Shown piece by piece: positions 37,039-46,285 of a stretch of 64,000 bases of DNA; position 1 is the stretch's first letter; each line of letters begins with the position of its first letter. Both the position numbers and the translations under genes were made by a program. The notes beneath the pieces were generated by a model that saw only the letters and a list, made by a program, of their open reading frames with translations, was not told where the DNA came from and ran no database searches. This DNA is from JABFWF01 sp035539135 (GTDB lineage Bacteria; Pseudomonadota; Gammaproteobacteria; Xanthomonadales; Xanthomonadaceae). Where the stretch lies: NCBI GenBank assembly GCA_035539135.1, contig DATLJD010000013.1, positions 186,001 through 250,000 of the forward strand. Reading direction: 5' to 3'.

Positions 37039-37937
37039 TTGCGCGCTCCCAGCAGCTTCGCCAGGGTCGAATCGAACAGGCCGAACAGGTCCTTCGCCTG
37101 CGCGTCGCCGCCGACCGTGTACGGCAGGGTCACCGCCGGCACGCCGGTGCGTTCGCTCAGCCAGTCGGCGGGCTTGGGGTCCTGGTAGGCGGCGCGCACG
37201 ATCGCCAGGGTGTCGTTCGCCTTGGTGGTGCCGATCAGCGCCGCGAGGTGCCCCGAGCTCGGCGGCACGCCCGGCTTGGGCTCGAGCGCGCCGATCTCCT
37301 GGATACCCAGCCAGTCCCAGAGGTAGACCCAGCTGATGTGGTGGACGACCACCTTGCGCCCGCGCAGCGGCGCGGCCTGCGCCTTCCACTTCGCCATCGC
37401 GGCGAGCCAGCGCTTCTCGAAGTCGGCGCCGCGCGACTTGTAGGTCGCCGCATTGGCCGGGTCGAGCTGGGCGAGGCGATCGTCCAGGCGGCGCGCGATG
37501 ACCAGCACGCGGCGCGGATCCAGGTGCACGTGCGGGTTGCCGTCGGGGTGCACGTCGCCGTGCGCGCGGTCGAGCGCGGTCGGCTTCTCCAGCGTCTTCA
37601 CCTGCGCCGCCGCCATGAACGAACCCGGGCCGGACGCGACCTTGGTGTTGCCCGACTGCCGGATCAGTTGCGGCAGCCAGCCGACCTCCAGTTGCGCGCC
37701 GGTGCAGACCACGAGGTCGGCCGCGCGCACCTTGGCGATCAGGCTCGGCTTGGCCTCGATCACGTGCACGTCCTGCAGCGCCGAGGTACCGACGTCCACG
37801 TCGATCGCGTCGCCAGCCAGCTCGTGCAGCAACGAGCCCCACTCCGGCTCGCAGGCGAACACGCGCAGCTTGGCCTGCGCGGGGGTGGCGACGAGCGCGC
37901 CGAGCAGCAGCGCCGAAATTGCGAGGAGCGGCTTCAT
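37035..37937 (-). CDS. znuA: Zinc ABC transporter substrate-binding protein (ZnuA-like)
   Basis: This 300-residue periplasmic cluster-9 (ZnuA/TroA) binding protein has a signal peptide (MKPLLAISALLLGALVATPAQA). Candidate metal ligands are in DVHVIEAKPS, NPHVHLDPR and KVVVHHISWVYL. It lacks the long His/Asp-rich loop of E. coli ZnuA. Located between the outer-membrane porin and permease genes behind a Zur box, it most likely binds zinc. Confidence 0.88.
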   Translation of the reverse strand: MKPLLAISALLLGALVATPAQAKLRVFACEPEWGSLLHELAGDAIDVDVGTSALQDVHVIEAKPSLIAKVRAADLVVCTGAQLEVGWLPQLIRQSGNTKVASGPGSFMAAAQVKTLEKPTALDRAHGDVHPDGNPHVHLDPRRVLVIARRLDDRLAQLDPANAATYKSRGADFEKRWLAAMAKWKAQAAPLRGRKVVVHHISWVYLWDWLGIQEIGALEPKPGVPPSSGHLAALIGTTKANDTLAIVRAAYQDPKPADWLSERTGVPAVTLPYTVGGDAQAKDLFGLFDSTLAKLLGARK

Positions 37938-37946
37938 CGGGTCCTC

Positions 37947-39383
37947 CTAGAACTTGTGCGCGCCGTGCGCGCCGAGGCTGGTCTGGTACTGCACGGTGAC
38001 GGCGTTGTCGCTGTCTTCCGCGTTCGGCTTGTCGTGGCTGAGCTGCAAACGCACCAGGCTGAACTCGCTGTTGCGCCAGGTCAGCTCGGCGGTGTGCCGG
38101 TACGGATCGAAGGCGCTGGCGAACGGCCCCGCGTCGTCCGCCCACAGGCGGTCGTAGCGGTAGCCGACGTCCCAGCTGCGGCTGAGGCGGTACACGCCTT
38201 CCAGGTACGCGCCGCGACGCTGGCCGTTCCAGAGCGCGGTGACGCCCGGGTCTTCCGGATCCGCGTACACGCCGTCGCGGTCGTCGAGGAAGTACTCGCC
38301 GCGCAGGGTGATGCCGCCGTCCTTGAAGTTGCCCTGCGGCGCCCATTTCCAGGTTGCATCGGCGACATAGAGGGTGGCGTCGCCGCTGAAGCCGTCCTCG
38401 CTGCCGTCGGCGCGGGTCTTCAGCATCGACACGCCGGCCAGCCACTCGTTTTCCGCGCCGGCATCGCCGCCGATGTGCGCGAACAGCGTGCGCGTGCCCA
38501 CGCCGTCGTGCTGCGCGCCGCCGCTCGGGAAGCTCTGCCCGCGCAGCAGCTCGCCGCCGAGTTCGAGGAACAGCGACGTCGGCGCGACCCAGCGCAGCTG
38601 CACGCCGTCGTCGCCGTACTGGCCGCCGAGGAAGGCCTGATAGGCCAGCGGGCGGTCGAAGAAGCTGTCGGTGTGCGCGTGGTGGCTGTTGAGGTAGCCG
38701 ATGTTGGAGAAGAAGCGGCCCATGCGCAGGCTGAAGCCGGCCGGCAGCGCGGTGGTGTCGACGTAGGCTTCCTCGACGCCGATCTCATCCTCGCCGTCCT
38801 CGCTCTCGACGGCCAGGGTGAGCTGGCCGTAGAACTTGTCGTCGATGTTGGCGGCGAAGGACAGTTCGCTTTCGCCCAGCGAGAACCCGTTCGTTCCCGG
38901 TCCCGCCTCGCCCGCCAGCGGGAAGCCCGCGCGCAGGTAGGCGTCCGGATCCAGCGAATGGTGCGCGATGCTGCCGTTGAGGAGGATGCTGATCGCCGGG
39001 TTGAAGGCGTTCGCGCCGCCGCCGGTGCTCCCGCCTGGCGCGGCCGCGAGCGCCTCGACCGGCGCCGTCGCGGTGCCCTTGCTGCCGCCCGCATCGGCCG
39101 CCGCCGGTTCCGCGGCGAGGGCTTCGAACTCATCGGCCTGAGCCGGTGCCGGCGCCGGCTGCGGGCTCGCCGCGAGTGACGTCCCCGCCGACGGCTGCGT
39201 CGAGCGCAATGCCTCGACCTCGGCCTCCAGCTGGCGGATGCGCGCTTCCAGCGCGGCCACGCGCTGCTCGGTGGTGGCGGCGGGCGGAGACGCGGCGGGC
39301 GGGGACGCGGCGGGCGGCTCGGCGGCCAGCGCCGGGACGGCCAGGACGGACCAGGCCGCGAGGCCCAGGAAGGTCTTCTTCAT
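37947..39383 (-). CDS. Zinc-regulated outer-membrane porin-like protein
   Basis: This 478-residue outer-membrane protein has a signal peptide (MKKTFLGLAAWSVLAVPALA) and a short trimer-type coiled coil (RVAALEARIRQLEAEVEALR). A long Ala/Pro-rich linker (about 65-125) is followed by a beta barrel of alternating strands ending in the typical aromatic residue (GAHGAHKF). The layout resembles phosphate-selective (OprO/P) and zinc-responsive porins. A Zur box lies just upstream and the znuA-znuB genes downstream, so zinc passage is the likely job. Confidence 0.78.
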   Translation of the reverse strand: MKKTFLGLAAWSVLAVPALAAEPPAASPPAASPPAATTEQRVAALEARIRQLEAEVEALRSTQPSAGTSLAASPQPAPAPAQADEFEALAAEPAAADAGGSKGTATAPVEALAAAPGGSTGGGANAFNPAISILLNGSIAHHSLDPDAYLRAGFPLAGEAGPGTNGFSLGESELSFAANIDDKFYGQLTLAVESEDGEDEIGVEEAYVDTTALPAGFSLRMGRFFSNIGYLNSHHAHTDSFFDRPLAYQAFLGGQYGDDGVQLRWVAPTSLFLELGGELLRGQSFPSGGAQHDGVGTRTLFAHIGGDAGAENEWLAGVSMLKTRADGSEDGFSGDATLYVADATWKWAPQGNFKDGGITLRGEYFLDDRDGVYADPEDPGVTALWNGQRRGAYLEGVYRLSRSWDVGYRYDRLWADDAGPFASAFDPYRHTAELTWRNSEFSLVRLQLSHDKPNAEDSDNAVTVQYQTSLGAHGAHKF

Positions 39384-39407
39384 GGAAACGGGGCGAGCCA
39401 AAAGAAG

Positions 39408-39420
39408 GTTATAACGTAAC
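39408..39420 (-). promoter_or_regulatory. Zur box upstream of the zinc-uptake genes
   Basis: GTTATAACGTAAC, an imperfect palindrome (GTTA...TAAC) in an AT-rich patch 25 bases before the porin start, matches the known gammaproteobacterial Zur consensus (GTTATnnnATAAC type). It would repress porin-znuA-znuB when zinc is sufficient. The zur gene itself lies upstream. Confidence 0.75.
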
Positions 39421-39532
39421 ACTGGGCGCCCGGAGCCGGTCAACATGACTTCCGGCCTAGGAGGGGTCAGTCGGCGGCTGGACGGGCGATCCCGCCCAGG
39501 CAGCATCCGGTTCGGACGACTGCGGGTGCGCC

Positions 39533-40039
39533 TCACCCGCCGCAGCGCGCGCACACCCCGTGCACTTCCAGGGTCTGCGCCTGCGGCACGAAGCCGAGCT
39601 TGCGCGCGCGTTCCTCGAGCGCGGCGACCACCTCCGCGTCCTCCAGCTCCACCGCCGAATGGCAGCGGTTGCAGATCAGGAACGGGACCGAGTGCTGGGC
39701 GGTGCTCGGGTGGTGGCAGGCGACGAAGGCGTTAACCGACTCCAGCTTGTGGATGAAGCCGTTGGCGAGCAGGAAGTCGAGCGCGCGGTAGACCGTCGGC
39801 GGCGCGGCGGCGCCGCTGCCCTCGCCGTCCCGGCTGCGGTCCTGGGCGAGGCGGTCGAGCAGGTCGTAGGCCTTGAGCGGCTTGCCGGCCTCGGCGATCA
39901 GGCCGAGCACGCGCGCACGGATCGGGGTCAGGCGCAGGCCGCGCTCGCGGCAGGCGGCCTCGACCGCGGCCACGAAGGCCTTCGCCCCGTGCACGTGGTG
40001 GTGCGGGGCGATGCAGGCTTCGGCGTGCTTGCGCGCCAT
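39533..40039 (-). CDS. zur: Zinc uptake regulator Zur (Fur family)
   Basis: This 168-residue Fur-family repressor has the winged helix LTPIRARVLGLIAEAGKPLK then PPTVYRALDFLLANGFIHKL. The metal-site segment is FVACHHPSTAQHSVPFLICN, with structural Cys in ICNRC and CARCGG at the C-terminus. An N-terminal His-rich lead (PHHHVHG) resembles Zur rather than Fur. It sits immediately upstream of the Zur-boxed zinc-uptake genes and one base downstream of gltX. Confidence 0.9.
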   Translation of the reverse strand: MARKHAEACIAPHHHVHGAKAFVAAVEAACRERGLRLTPIRARVLGLIAEAGKPLKAYDLLDRLAQDRSRDGEGSGAAAPPTVYRALDFLLANGFIHKLESVNAFVACHHPSTAQHSVPFLICNRCHSAVELEDAEVVAALEERARKLGFVPQAQTLEVHGVCARCGG

Positions 40040-40040
40040 C

Positions 40041-41462
40041 TCACTCCCCGTCCGGGATCATCCGCAGCGCGGCGTCGATCCGGCGCAGCGCTTCCTCGCG
40101 CCCCGCAAGATACACGGTGTGGCCGATGTCGGGGCTGACCTGGGTGCCGGTGATGGCGACGCGCAGCGGCTGCGCGACCTTGCCCATGCCGAGCGCGAGC
40201 GCGGCCGCGGTCTCGTGCAGCGCGGCGTTGACCGCGTCGGCGCTCCACTCCGGCAGCGCGGCCAGGCGCGCGCGGGCATCGGCCAGCGGCGCGCGCGCGG
40301 CCGGCGCGAGGTGCTTGGCCACCGCCTTGTCGTCGTACGCGGTGAGCGGCTGGAACCAGACCGCCGCGCGTTCGGCCATTTCCTTCAGGGTCTGCACGCG
40401 GTCGCGCAGGGCGACGACGAGGTCAGCCGGCGCCGGGCCCCGCGCCAGGTCGTAGCCCTGCTCGCGCAGGTGCCAGGCCAGGTGCTCGCCGACATCGAGC
40501 GGCGAATCGCTCTTGAGGTACTGCTGGTTGAGCCAGCCGAGCTTGGCCGGGTCCATGCGCGCGGCCTTGGCGTTGACGTCCTTGAGGTCGAACAGCGCCT
40601 GCATCTCGGCGATGGTGAAGATCTCCTGGTCGCCGTGCGACCAGCCCAGCCGCACCAGGTAGTTCAGCAGCGCGTGCGGCAGGTAGCCCATCTCGCGGTA
40701 CTGCATCACGTCGGCGGCGCCGGTGCGCTTGCTGAGCTTGGCGCCGTGCTCGTCGAGGATCATCGGCAGGTGCGCGAAGTGTGGCACCTCGGCGCCCATG
40801 CCCATCTGGATCAGCGCGCGGTAGATGTTGATCTGGCGCGGGGTGTTGTTGACGTGGTCGTCGCCGCGCACCACGTCGGTGATCCGCATGTCGATGTCGT
40901 CGACGACCACCGCGAAGTTGTAGGTCGGATAGCCGTCGGAACGGAAGATCACGAGGTCGTCGAGCTCGCTGTTGGCGATCTCGATCCGGCCCTTGACCTT
41001 GTCGTCCCAGGCGACTGTACCTTCGGTCGGGTTGCGGAAGCGGATCACCCGGTTCGGATCCTCGCGGTACGGCAGGCCGGCGTCGCGCGCGGCGCCGCTG
41101 TAGCGCGGTTTCTCGCCGCGCGCCATCGCCCCCTCGCGCATCGCCTCGAGTTCCTCCTTGGTCTCGTAGGCGTAGTAGGCGGTGCCGGCGGCGACCATCT
41201 GCTCGGCGACTTCGCGGTAGCGGTCGATGCGGGCGGTCTGGTAGACCGGGCCCTCGTCGTAATCCAGGCCGAGCCATTCCATCGCCTCCAGGATCGCGTC
41301 GATCGCGGCCTGGGTACTGCGCTCGCGATCGGTGTCCTCGATCCGCAGGACGAACTGGCCGCCGCGGCGGCGCGCCTCCAGCCAGCAGTACAGCGCGGTG
41401 CGCGCGCCGCCGATGTGCAGGTAGCCGGTGGGACTGGGGGCGAAGCGGGTACGGCAGGCCAT
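40041..41462 (-). CDS. gltX: Glutamyl-tRNA synthetase
   Basis: This is a 473-residue class I aminoacyl-tRNA synthetase. The HIGH-type motif is in FAPSPTGYLHIGGARTAL, and the KMSKS-type motif is KLSKRTG. The non-discriminating versus discriminating type cannot be decided by eye. The start MACRTRFAPSPTG at 41462 is the family-typical beginning. One base separates its end from the zur start, so they may share a transcript. Confidence 0.97.
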   Translation of the reverse strand: MACRTRFAPSPTGYLHIGGARTALYCWLEARRRGGQFVLRIEDTDRERSTQAAIDAILEAMEWLGLDYDEGPVYQTARIDRYREVAEQMVAAGTAYYAYETKEELEAMREGAMARGEKPRYSGAARDAGLPYREDPNRVIRFRNPTEGTVAWDDKVKGRIEIANSELDDLVIFRSDGYPTYNFAVVVDDIDMRITDVVRGDDHVNNTPRQINIYRALIQMGMGAEVPHFAHLPMILDEHGAKLSKRTGAADVMQYREMGYLPHALLNYLVRLGWSHGDQEIFTIAEMQALFDLKDVNAKAARMDPAKLGWLNQQYLKSDSPLDVGEHLAWHLREQGYDLARGPAPADLVVALRDRVQTLKEMAERAAVWFQPLTAYDDKAVAKHLAPAARAPLADARARLAALPEWSADAVNAALHETAAALALGMGKVAQPLRVAITGTQVSPDIGHTVYLAGREEALRRIDAALRMIPDGE

Positions 41463-41571
41463 TACGGGTCGCTGTTGCGGGGAAACCGCCATTTTACGGG
41501 AGCGGCGGGCCAGGCTCCCGCCAGCCGGAAAGTCGGTGGGGCCGCGGCGTGCCGGCCGTACAATGGCGCCG

Positions 41572-42312
41572 ATGACGACGCTGTTCATTTCCGACCTCCA
41601 CCTCGACCCCGCGCGCCCCGCGATCACCGAACTGTTCGGCCGCTTCGTCGACGAGCGGGCGCGCGGCGCCGACGCCCTGTACATCCTCGGCGACCTGTTC
41701 GAAGCCTGGGTCGGCGATGACGATCCGTCGGAAACCGGCGCCTGCGTCGCCGCGCGCCTGCGCGCGCTGCGCGAGGCCGGCGTGCCGGTGTTCTTCGTGC
41801 GCGGCAACCGCGATTTCCTGGTCGGCGCGGATTACGCCGCGCGTGCCGGCATGTCGATCCTGCCCGACCCTGCCGTCGTCATGCTCTACGGCCGCCCGGT
41901 CCTGCTGATGCACGGCGACCTGCTGTGCACCGACGACACCGCCTACCAGCAGTTCCGCGCACAGACGCGCGATCCGCGCTGGCAGGCGCAGTTCCTGGCG
42001 CAGCCGCTCGCGGCGCGGCTGGCATTCGCGCAGCAGGCGCGCGCGGCCAGCCAGGCGCGGCAATCGGACCTGCAGCAGCAGGGCACGATGGAGGCGATCA
42101 CCGACGTCGCCCCGGCCACGGTGGAAGCGACCCTGGCGCGCTACGGCATCCCGACCCTGGTCCACGGCCACACCCACCGGCCCGCCGTGCACGCGCTCGC
42201 CGTCGCAGGCCGCGACTGCAGGCGCATCGTGCTCGGCGACTGGTACGAACAGGGCTCGGTGCTGCGCGCCGGGCGCGACGGCACGTTCGCGCTGGAACGC
42301 CTGGCCGCCTGA
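41572..42312 (+). CDS. lpxH: UDP-2,3-diacylglucosamine diphosphatase LpxH
   Basis: This 246-residue metallophosphoesterase of lipid A synthesis converts UDP-2,3-diacylglucosamine to lipid X. Motifs in order are FISDLHLD, ILGDLFEAWVGDD, VRGNRDFL, LLMHGDLLCTDD and VHGHTHRPAVH. Start MTTLFISDLHL at 41572. TACAAT at 41559-41564 could be a -10 element for a short leader. It is divergent from gltX. Confidence 0.94.
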   Translation: MTTLFISDLHLDPARPAITELFGRFVDERARGADALYILGDLFEAWVGDDDPSETGACVAARLRALREAGVPVFFVRGNRDFLVGADYAARAGMSILPDPAVVMLYGRPVLLMHGDLLCTDDTAYQQFRAQTRDPRWQAQFLAQPLAARLAFAQQARAASQARQSDLQQQGTMEAITDVAPATVEATLARYGIPTLVHGHTHRPAVHALAVAGRDCRRIVLGDWYEQGSVLRAGRDGTFALERLAA

Positions 42313-42327
42313 TCCACGCGCGCCCGC

Positions 42328-43134
42328 TCAGGGCGCCAGCCGCTCCAGTTCCGCCAGTTCGTCCTCGTCGAAGCCGGCGGCGGCGCGCGCCTCGCGGTTG
42401 AACGGGCCGTACAGCACCGGCCGCGCGTGCGCCGCGAGCAGCGCGCGGAAGCGCTCGCGTGGATCGACCCCGTCGCGCGCGCACAGCCAGCGGTACCAGC
42501 GCGACCCGGCGGCGACGTGGCCGACTTCCTCGCGCAGGATCACCTCGAGGATGGCGGCGGTCGCCTCGTCGCCGAGCGCGCGCAGCTTCACGATCATTCC
42601 CGGCGTGACGTCCAGCCCGCGCGCCTCCAGTACGCGCGGCACCAGCGCCATCCGCGCCAGCACATCGTGCGCGGTCTTCTCGGCCATTTCCCACAGGCCG
42701 TTGTGGGCGTCGAAGTCGCCGTAGTCGTGGCCGAGTTCGCGCAGCCGCGCGCGCAGCAGCGCGAAGTGGCGCGCCTCGTCCGCGGCGACGCCGACCCAGT
42801 CGGCGTAGTACTCGGCGGGCATGCCGCGGAAGCGGTACACGGCGTCCCAGGCGAGGTCGACCGCGTTGAACTCGATGTGCGTGACCGCGTGGATGAAGGC
42901 CGCGCGTCCCTCGGGCGTGCCGAAGCCGCGCCGCGGCAGTTCGCGAGGAGGGACCAGACGCGGGCGCGGCGGCCGCCCCGGCATCCGGATCGGTTCGGGC
43001 GGCGGCGCGTCCGCGCGCATGGCGAGTTCGCCCCGCGCGAAGGCATCCGCGGCGTCCCGGGTCAGCGCGAGCTTGTCCTCCGGCGCCGCGGCGGCCAGGC
43101 AGGCGCGCGCCGCGTCGGACAGCGAGCCGCCCAT
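42328..43134 (-). CDS. DUF455 ferritin-like protein
   Basis: This 268-residue soluble protein has a ferritin-like di-iron helical bundle (DUF455). Candidate ligand motifs are VTHIEFNAVDLAWDAVYRF and VAADEARHFALL, then LREEVGHVAAGSRWY. Function is not established. It is the last gene of the purF run, seven bases after purF on the same strand. Confidence 0.85.
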   Translation of the reverse strand: MGGSLSDAARACLAAAAPEDKLALTRDAADAFARGELAMRADAPPPEPIRMPGRPPRPRLVPPRELPRRGFGTPEGRAAFIHAVTHIEFNAVDLAWDAVYRFRGMPAEYYADWVGVAADEARHFALLRARLRELGHDYGDFDAHNGLWEMAEKTAHDVLARMALVPRVLEARGLDVTPGMIVKLRALGDEATAAILEVILREEVGHVAAGSRWYRWLCARDGVDPRERFRALLAAHARPVLYGPFNREARAAAGFDEDELAELERLAP

Positions 43135-43141
43135 CGCGCGC

Positions 43142-44614
43142 TCAGGACGCCGCGCGGCGGGTCTTCTTCGCCTCGTCCGAACGCAGCTGGCGGATCCGCT
43201 CGAAGTAACCGGGCTCGATCCCGGTGACGTACTTGCCGTCGAAGCAGGACGAGTCGAAGCGGGTGACCCGGCTCTTCGGCCCGGCGACCGCCTCTTCGAG
43301 GTCGGCGAGGTCCTGGTAGACCAGCCAGTCGCAGCCGAGGATCCGCTGCACTTCCTCTTCGGTGCGATCGTGCGCGACCAGTTCCTCGGCCGAGGGCATG
43401 TCGATGCCGTACACGTTCGGATAGCGCACCGGCGGCGCCGCCGAGGCGAGGTAGACCTTGCGCGCACCGGCGTCGCGCGCCATCTGCACGATCTGCTTCG
43501 ACGTGGTGCCGCGCACGATCGAGTCGTCCACCAGCAGCACCACCCGGTTGCGGAACTCGAGCGGGATCGGGTTGAGCTTGCGCTTGACCGACTGCGCGCG
43601 CTGGCCCTGCCCCGGCATGATGAATGTGCGCCCCACGTAGCGGTTCTTGATGAAGCCCTCGCGGTACTTCACCCCGAGCACGTTGGCGATCTCGAGCGCG
43701 GCGTCGCGCGAGGTGTCCGGGATCGGGATCACCACGTCGATGTCGTGGTCCGGGCGCAGGCGCAGGATCTTCTCGCCGAGCTTGACGCCCATGCGCATGC
43801 GCGCCTTGTGCACCGAGATGTCCTCGATCATCGAGTCGGGCCGGGCGAAGTAGACGTACTCGAAGATGCACGGCGCGTGCTCGCCGGGCTGCGCGCACTG
43901 GCGCGTGTGCAGCTCGCCGCGCGCGGTGATCACCACGCCCTCGCCGGGCGCGACGTCGCGTACGCGCTCGAAGCCGAGGATGTCGAGCGCGACCGACTCG
44001 GACGCGACCGCGTATTCGTCGCCGTTGGCGGTGGCGCGCTTGCCGAGCACCAGCGGGCGGATCCCGTTCGGATCGCGGAACGCGACCAGGCCGAGCCCCA
44101 GCACCAGGGTGATCACCGCATAGCCGCCCTTGGCGCGACGGCCGACGCCTTCGATCGCGCGGAACGCGGTCTCGGGGGACAGCGCCTTCTGGGTGTCCAG
44201 TTCGTGGGCGAAGACGTTGAGCAGGACTTCCGAATCCGACTCGGTGTTGACGTTGCGCCGGTCCTGCTCGAACACCTCGCGGCGCAGTGCCTCGGTGTTG
44301 ATCAGGTTGCCGTTGTGCACCAGCGCGATGCCGTAGGGCGAGTTGACGTAGAACGGCTGCGCCTCGTCCGAGCCTTCCGAACCCGCGGTCGGGTAGCGGC
44401 AGTGGGCGATGCCGACGCGGCCGTGCAGCAGGCGCATCGCCTGCTCGTCGAACACGTCGCGCACCAGGCCGTTGCCCTTGTGCACGTGCACGTGCGCGCC
44501 GTCCGCGGTGGCCATGCCGGCGGCGTCCTGGCCGCGGTGCTGGAGCACGGTGAGCCCGTCGTAGAGCGCGCCCGCGACGTCCTGGGTGGCGACGATGCCG
44601 ATGATGCCGCACAT
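43142..44614 (-). CDS. purF: Amidophosphoribosyltransferase
   Basis: This 490-residue enzyme catalyses the first committed step of purine synthesis (PRPP + glutamine to phosphoribosylamine). The catalytic Cys2 is exposed in MCGIIGIVATQD (no propeptide). The N-terminal glutaminase domain has LQHRGQDAAGMATADG and HCRYPTAGSEG, and the phosphoribosyltransferase domain shows VVLLVDDSIVRGTTSKQIV. The gene order folC-dedD-cvpA-purF matches E. coli. Confidence 0.97.
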   Translation of the reverse strand: MCGIIGIVATQDVAGALYDGLTVLQHRGQDAAGMATADGAHVHVHKGNGLVRDVFDEQAMRLLHGRVGIAHCRYPTAGSEGSDEAQPFYVNSPYGIALVHNGNLINTEALRREVFEQDRRNVNTESDSEVLLNVFAHELDTQKALSPETAFRAIEGVGRRAKGGYAVITLVLGLGLVAFRDPNGIRPLVLGKRATANGDEYAVASESVALDILGFERVRDVAPGEGVVITARGELHTRQCAQPGEHAPCIFEYVYFARPDSMIEDISVHKARMRMGVKLGEKILRLRPDHDIDVVIPIPDTSRDAALEIANVLGVKYREGFIKNRYVGRTFIMPGQGQRAQSVKRKLNPIPLEFRNRVVLLVDDSIVRGTTSKQIVQMARDAGARKVYLASAAPPVRYPNVYGIDMPSAEELVAHDRTEEEVQRILGCDWLVYQDLADLEEAVAGPKSRVTRFDSSCFDGKYVTGIEPGYFERIRQLRSDEAKKTRRAAS

Positions 44615-44617
44615 GGT

Positions 44618-45184
44618 TCAGATCCCCGGCGCCTGCACGCCTGCTGTCGGCGCGGGATCGCCCGCGCCGGTGTCGTTGGAATGCGGTCCGTCGCCCTCGA
44701 AAACAAGCTGCCGCGCCGCCCAGTCCGGCAGCAGCGCGCGCAGCGCCAGCGTGCCCGGCATCAGCACCGGCAACACCTGCGACTGGCGCCAGTCCGGCTC
44801 GCGCGGCAGCGTGGTGAAGCCCATCAGCAGCACCAGGATGCAGGCGACCAGCGCGCCGCGCGCCAGCCCCAGCGCGCCGCCGAGCGCGCGGTCCACGCCG
44901 GACAGGCCGACCGCGTGCACGAGCTTGCGCACCACCCAGCCGACCGCGCCCACCACCACCAGCACGCCGAGGAAGCACAGGCCGTAGCCGGCGAGCAGCT
45001 GGCCGGTGCCGGGCGTGGCGCCGCCGGCGAACACGCGGGCGACGAACGCGCCGAAATGGAACGCGCTCCAGCCGGCGAGCAGCCAGGCGAGCAGCGAGAC
45101 CAGCACGCCGACGAAGCCGCGCATCAGCCCGAGCAGCGTCGAGACCAGGATGATGCCAAGCAGCAGCAGGTCGGTCGCGCTCAT
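44618..45184 (-). CDS. cvpA: CvpA-family membrane protein
   Basis: This 188-residue inner-membrane protein has four helices in the first 140 residues (for example LLLGIILVSTLLGLMRGFVG; VLVVVGAVGWVVRKLVHAVG) and a hydrophilic C-terminal tail. Family members in enterics affect colicin V export and envelope integrity. It sits directly upstream of purF (three-base gap), its conserved position. Confidence 0.92.
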   Translation of the reverse strand: MSATDLLLLGIILVSTLLGLMRGFVGVLVSLLAWLLAGWSAFHFGAFVARVFAGGATPGTGQLLAGYGLCFLGVLVVVGAVGWVVRKLVHAVGLSGVDRALGGALGLARGALVACILVLLMGFTTLPREPDWRQSQVLPVLMPGTLALRALLPDWAARQLVFEGDGPHSNDTGAGDPAPTAGVQAPGI

Positions 45185-45186
45185 GC

Positions 45187-46179
45187 TCAGGGGTGCGGGC
45201 GCACCATGCCGTCGAGGCCGAGCTTCGCCTTCACCTGCGCGCGCAGCTGCTCGGCGGCGGCACGATCGGCGACCGGGCCCACGCGCACGCGGACGAGCGC
45301 GCCCTTGTCGGTGTTCACGGTTTCGGTGAAGGCGCTGAACCCGGCGGCGCGCAGGCGGTCGCGCAGCGCGTTCGCGTCGGCCGCCTTGCTGTAGGCGGCG
45401 AGCTGCACGGCGAAGCCGACGCCAGCGGCGGCGGGCGCGGTGGCGGGCTTCGGCGCGACGGCGGCGACCTGCTTCGGCGCGTTGGCGGGCTTCCGTTCCG
45501 TCGCCACCGGCTTCGACGGCGCGGCCGTCGCGGGTTGGGCCGCGTCCGCATCGAGCACGACCACCCGCGCGCCGACGTCGTCGCGCACGTGGTTGGCGCG
45601 CAGGCGCGCGGACTCGGCTTCGGCGCGGGTCGCGAAGGGGCCGATGCGCACCCGCCAGGCGGGCTTGCCGCCGGAGGTCGTCGCCTCGCGGTAGGCCGGC
45701 AACCCGGCGCTGCGCACCGATCCGAGCACGCGCTCGGCGGCGGCCACGCTGGCGTAGGCGCCGAAGCTGACCGCGTAGTCGCCGCCGGCAGTGGCGGCGA
45801 ACAACGGCGCGGCATCAGGCGTTGCGACGGCCGGCGCGACCGGCTGCGCGGGCGCGGGCGCGACGCTGGTAGCGGGCGTCGCCAGCTCGGCGGCGTCCGG
45901 CGACAGGGTTGCGGCATCCGGCGACGGCGCCGTGGCGTCGGGCGCGGCGGGCACCGGCGCGTCCATGCCCAGCGCGCCGCCTGCCGGCGCATCGCCCGGG
46001 GTCACCAGCGGCAGTTCCTGGGTCTGGAAGTCGTCGCGCGGCGCGGGCGGGATGGCCAGCGGCACGCTCGCCGCGCCGCTGTCGGGCGCGGGGCCCTGCA
46101 CCAGCATCGGCAGGAAGATCACGGCCAGCGCGACCAGCACCGCGGCGCCGACCAGACGCTGTTTCAGTCGGGGATCCAT
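45187..46179 (-). CDS. dedD: SPOR-domain cell-division protein (DedD-like)
   Basis: This 330-residue protein starts with a cytoplasmic tip and one membrane helix (LVGAAVLVALAVIFLPMLV). A Pro/Ala-rich periplasmic linker carries two SPOR-type domains: about residues 130-210 (GDYAVSFGAYASVAAAERVL) and 250-330 (GVGFAVQLAAYSKAADANAL then VRVRVGPVADRAAAEQL). SPOR domains bind denuded septal glycan. E. coli DedD has one SPOR; here there appear to be two. Position between folC and cvpA is conserved. Confidence 0.9.
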   Translation of the reverse strand: MDPRLKQRLVGAAVLVALAVIFLPMLVQGPAPDSGAASVPLAIPPAPRDDFQTQELPLVTPGDAPAGGALGMDAPVPAAPDATAPSPDAATLSPDAAELATPATSVAPAPAQPVAPAVATPDAAPLFAATAGGDYAVSFGAYASVAAAERVLGSVRSAGLPAYREATTSGGKPAWRVRIGPFATRAEAESARLRANHVRDDVGARVVVLDADAAQPATAAPSKPVATERKPANAPKQVAAVAPKPATAPAAAGVGFAVQLAAYSKAADANALRDRLRAAGFSAFTETVNTDKGALVRVRVGPVADRAAAEQLRAQVKAKLGLDGMVRPHP

Positions 46180-46285
46180 CGACGCTCGCAGGCAATGGAA
46201 GAGGCCGGCGAATTATACCCGCGCGCCCTGCCCGCCCCGGGCCGCGCGGCCCGCGCCGCCACGCGCCATTCAGACGCGGCCGCGC

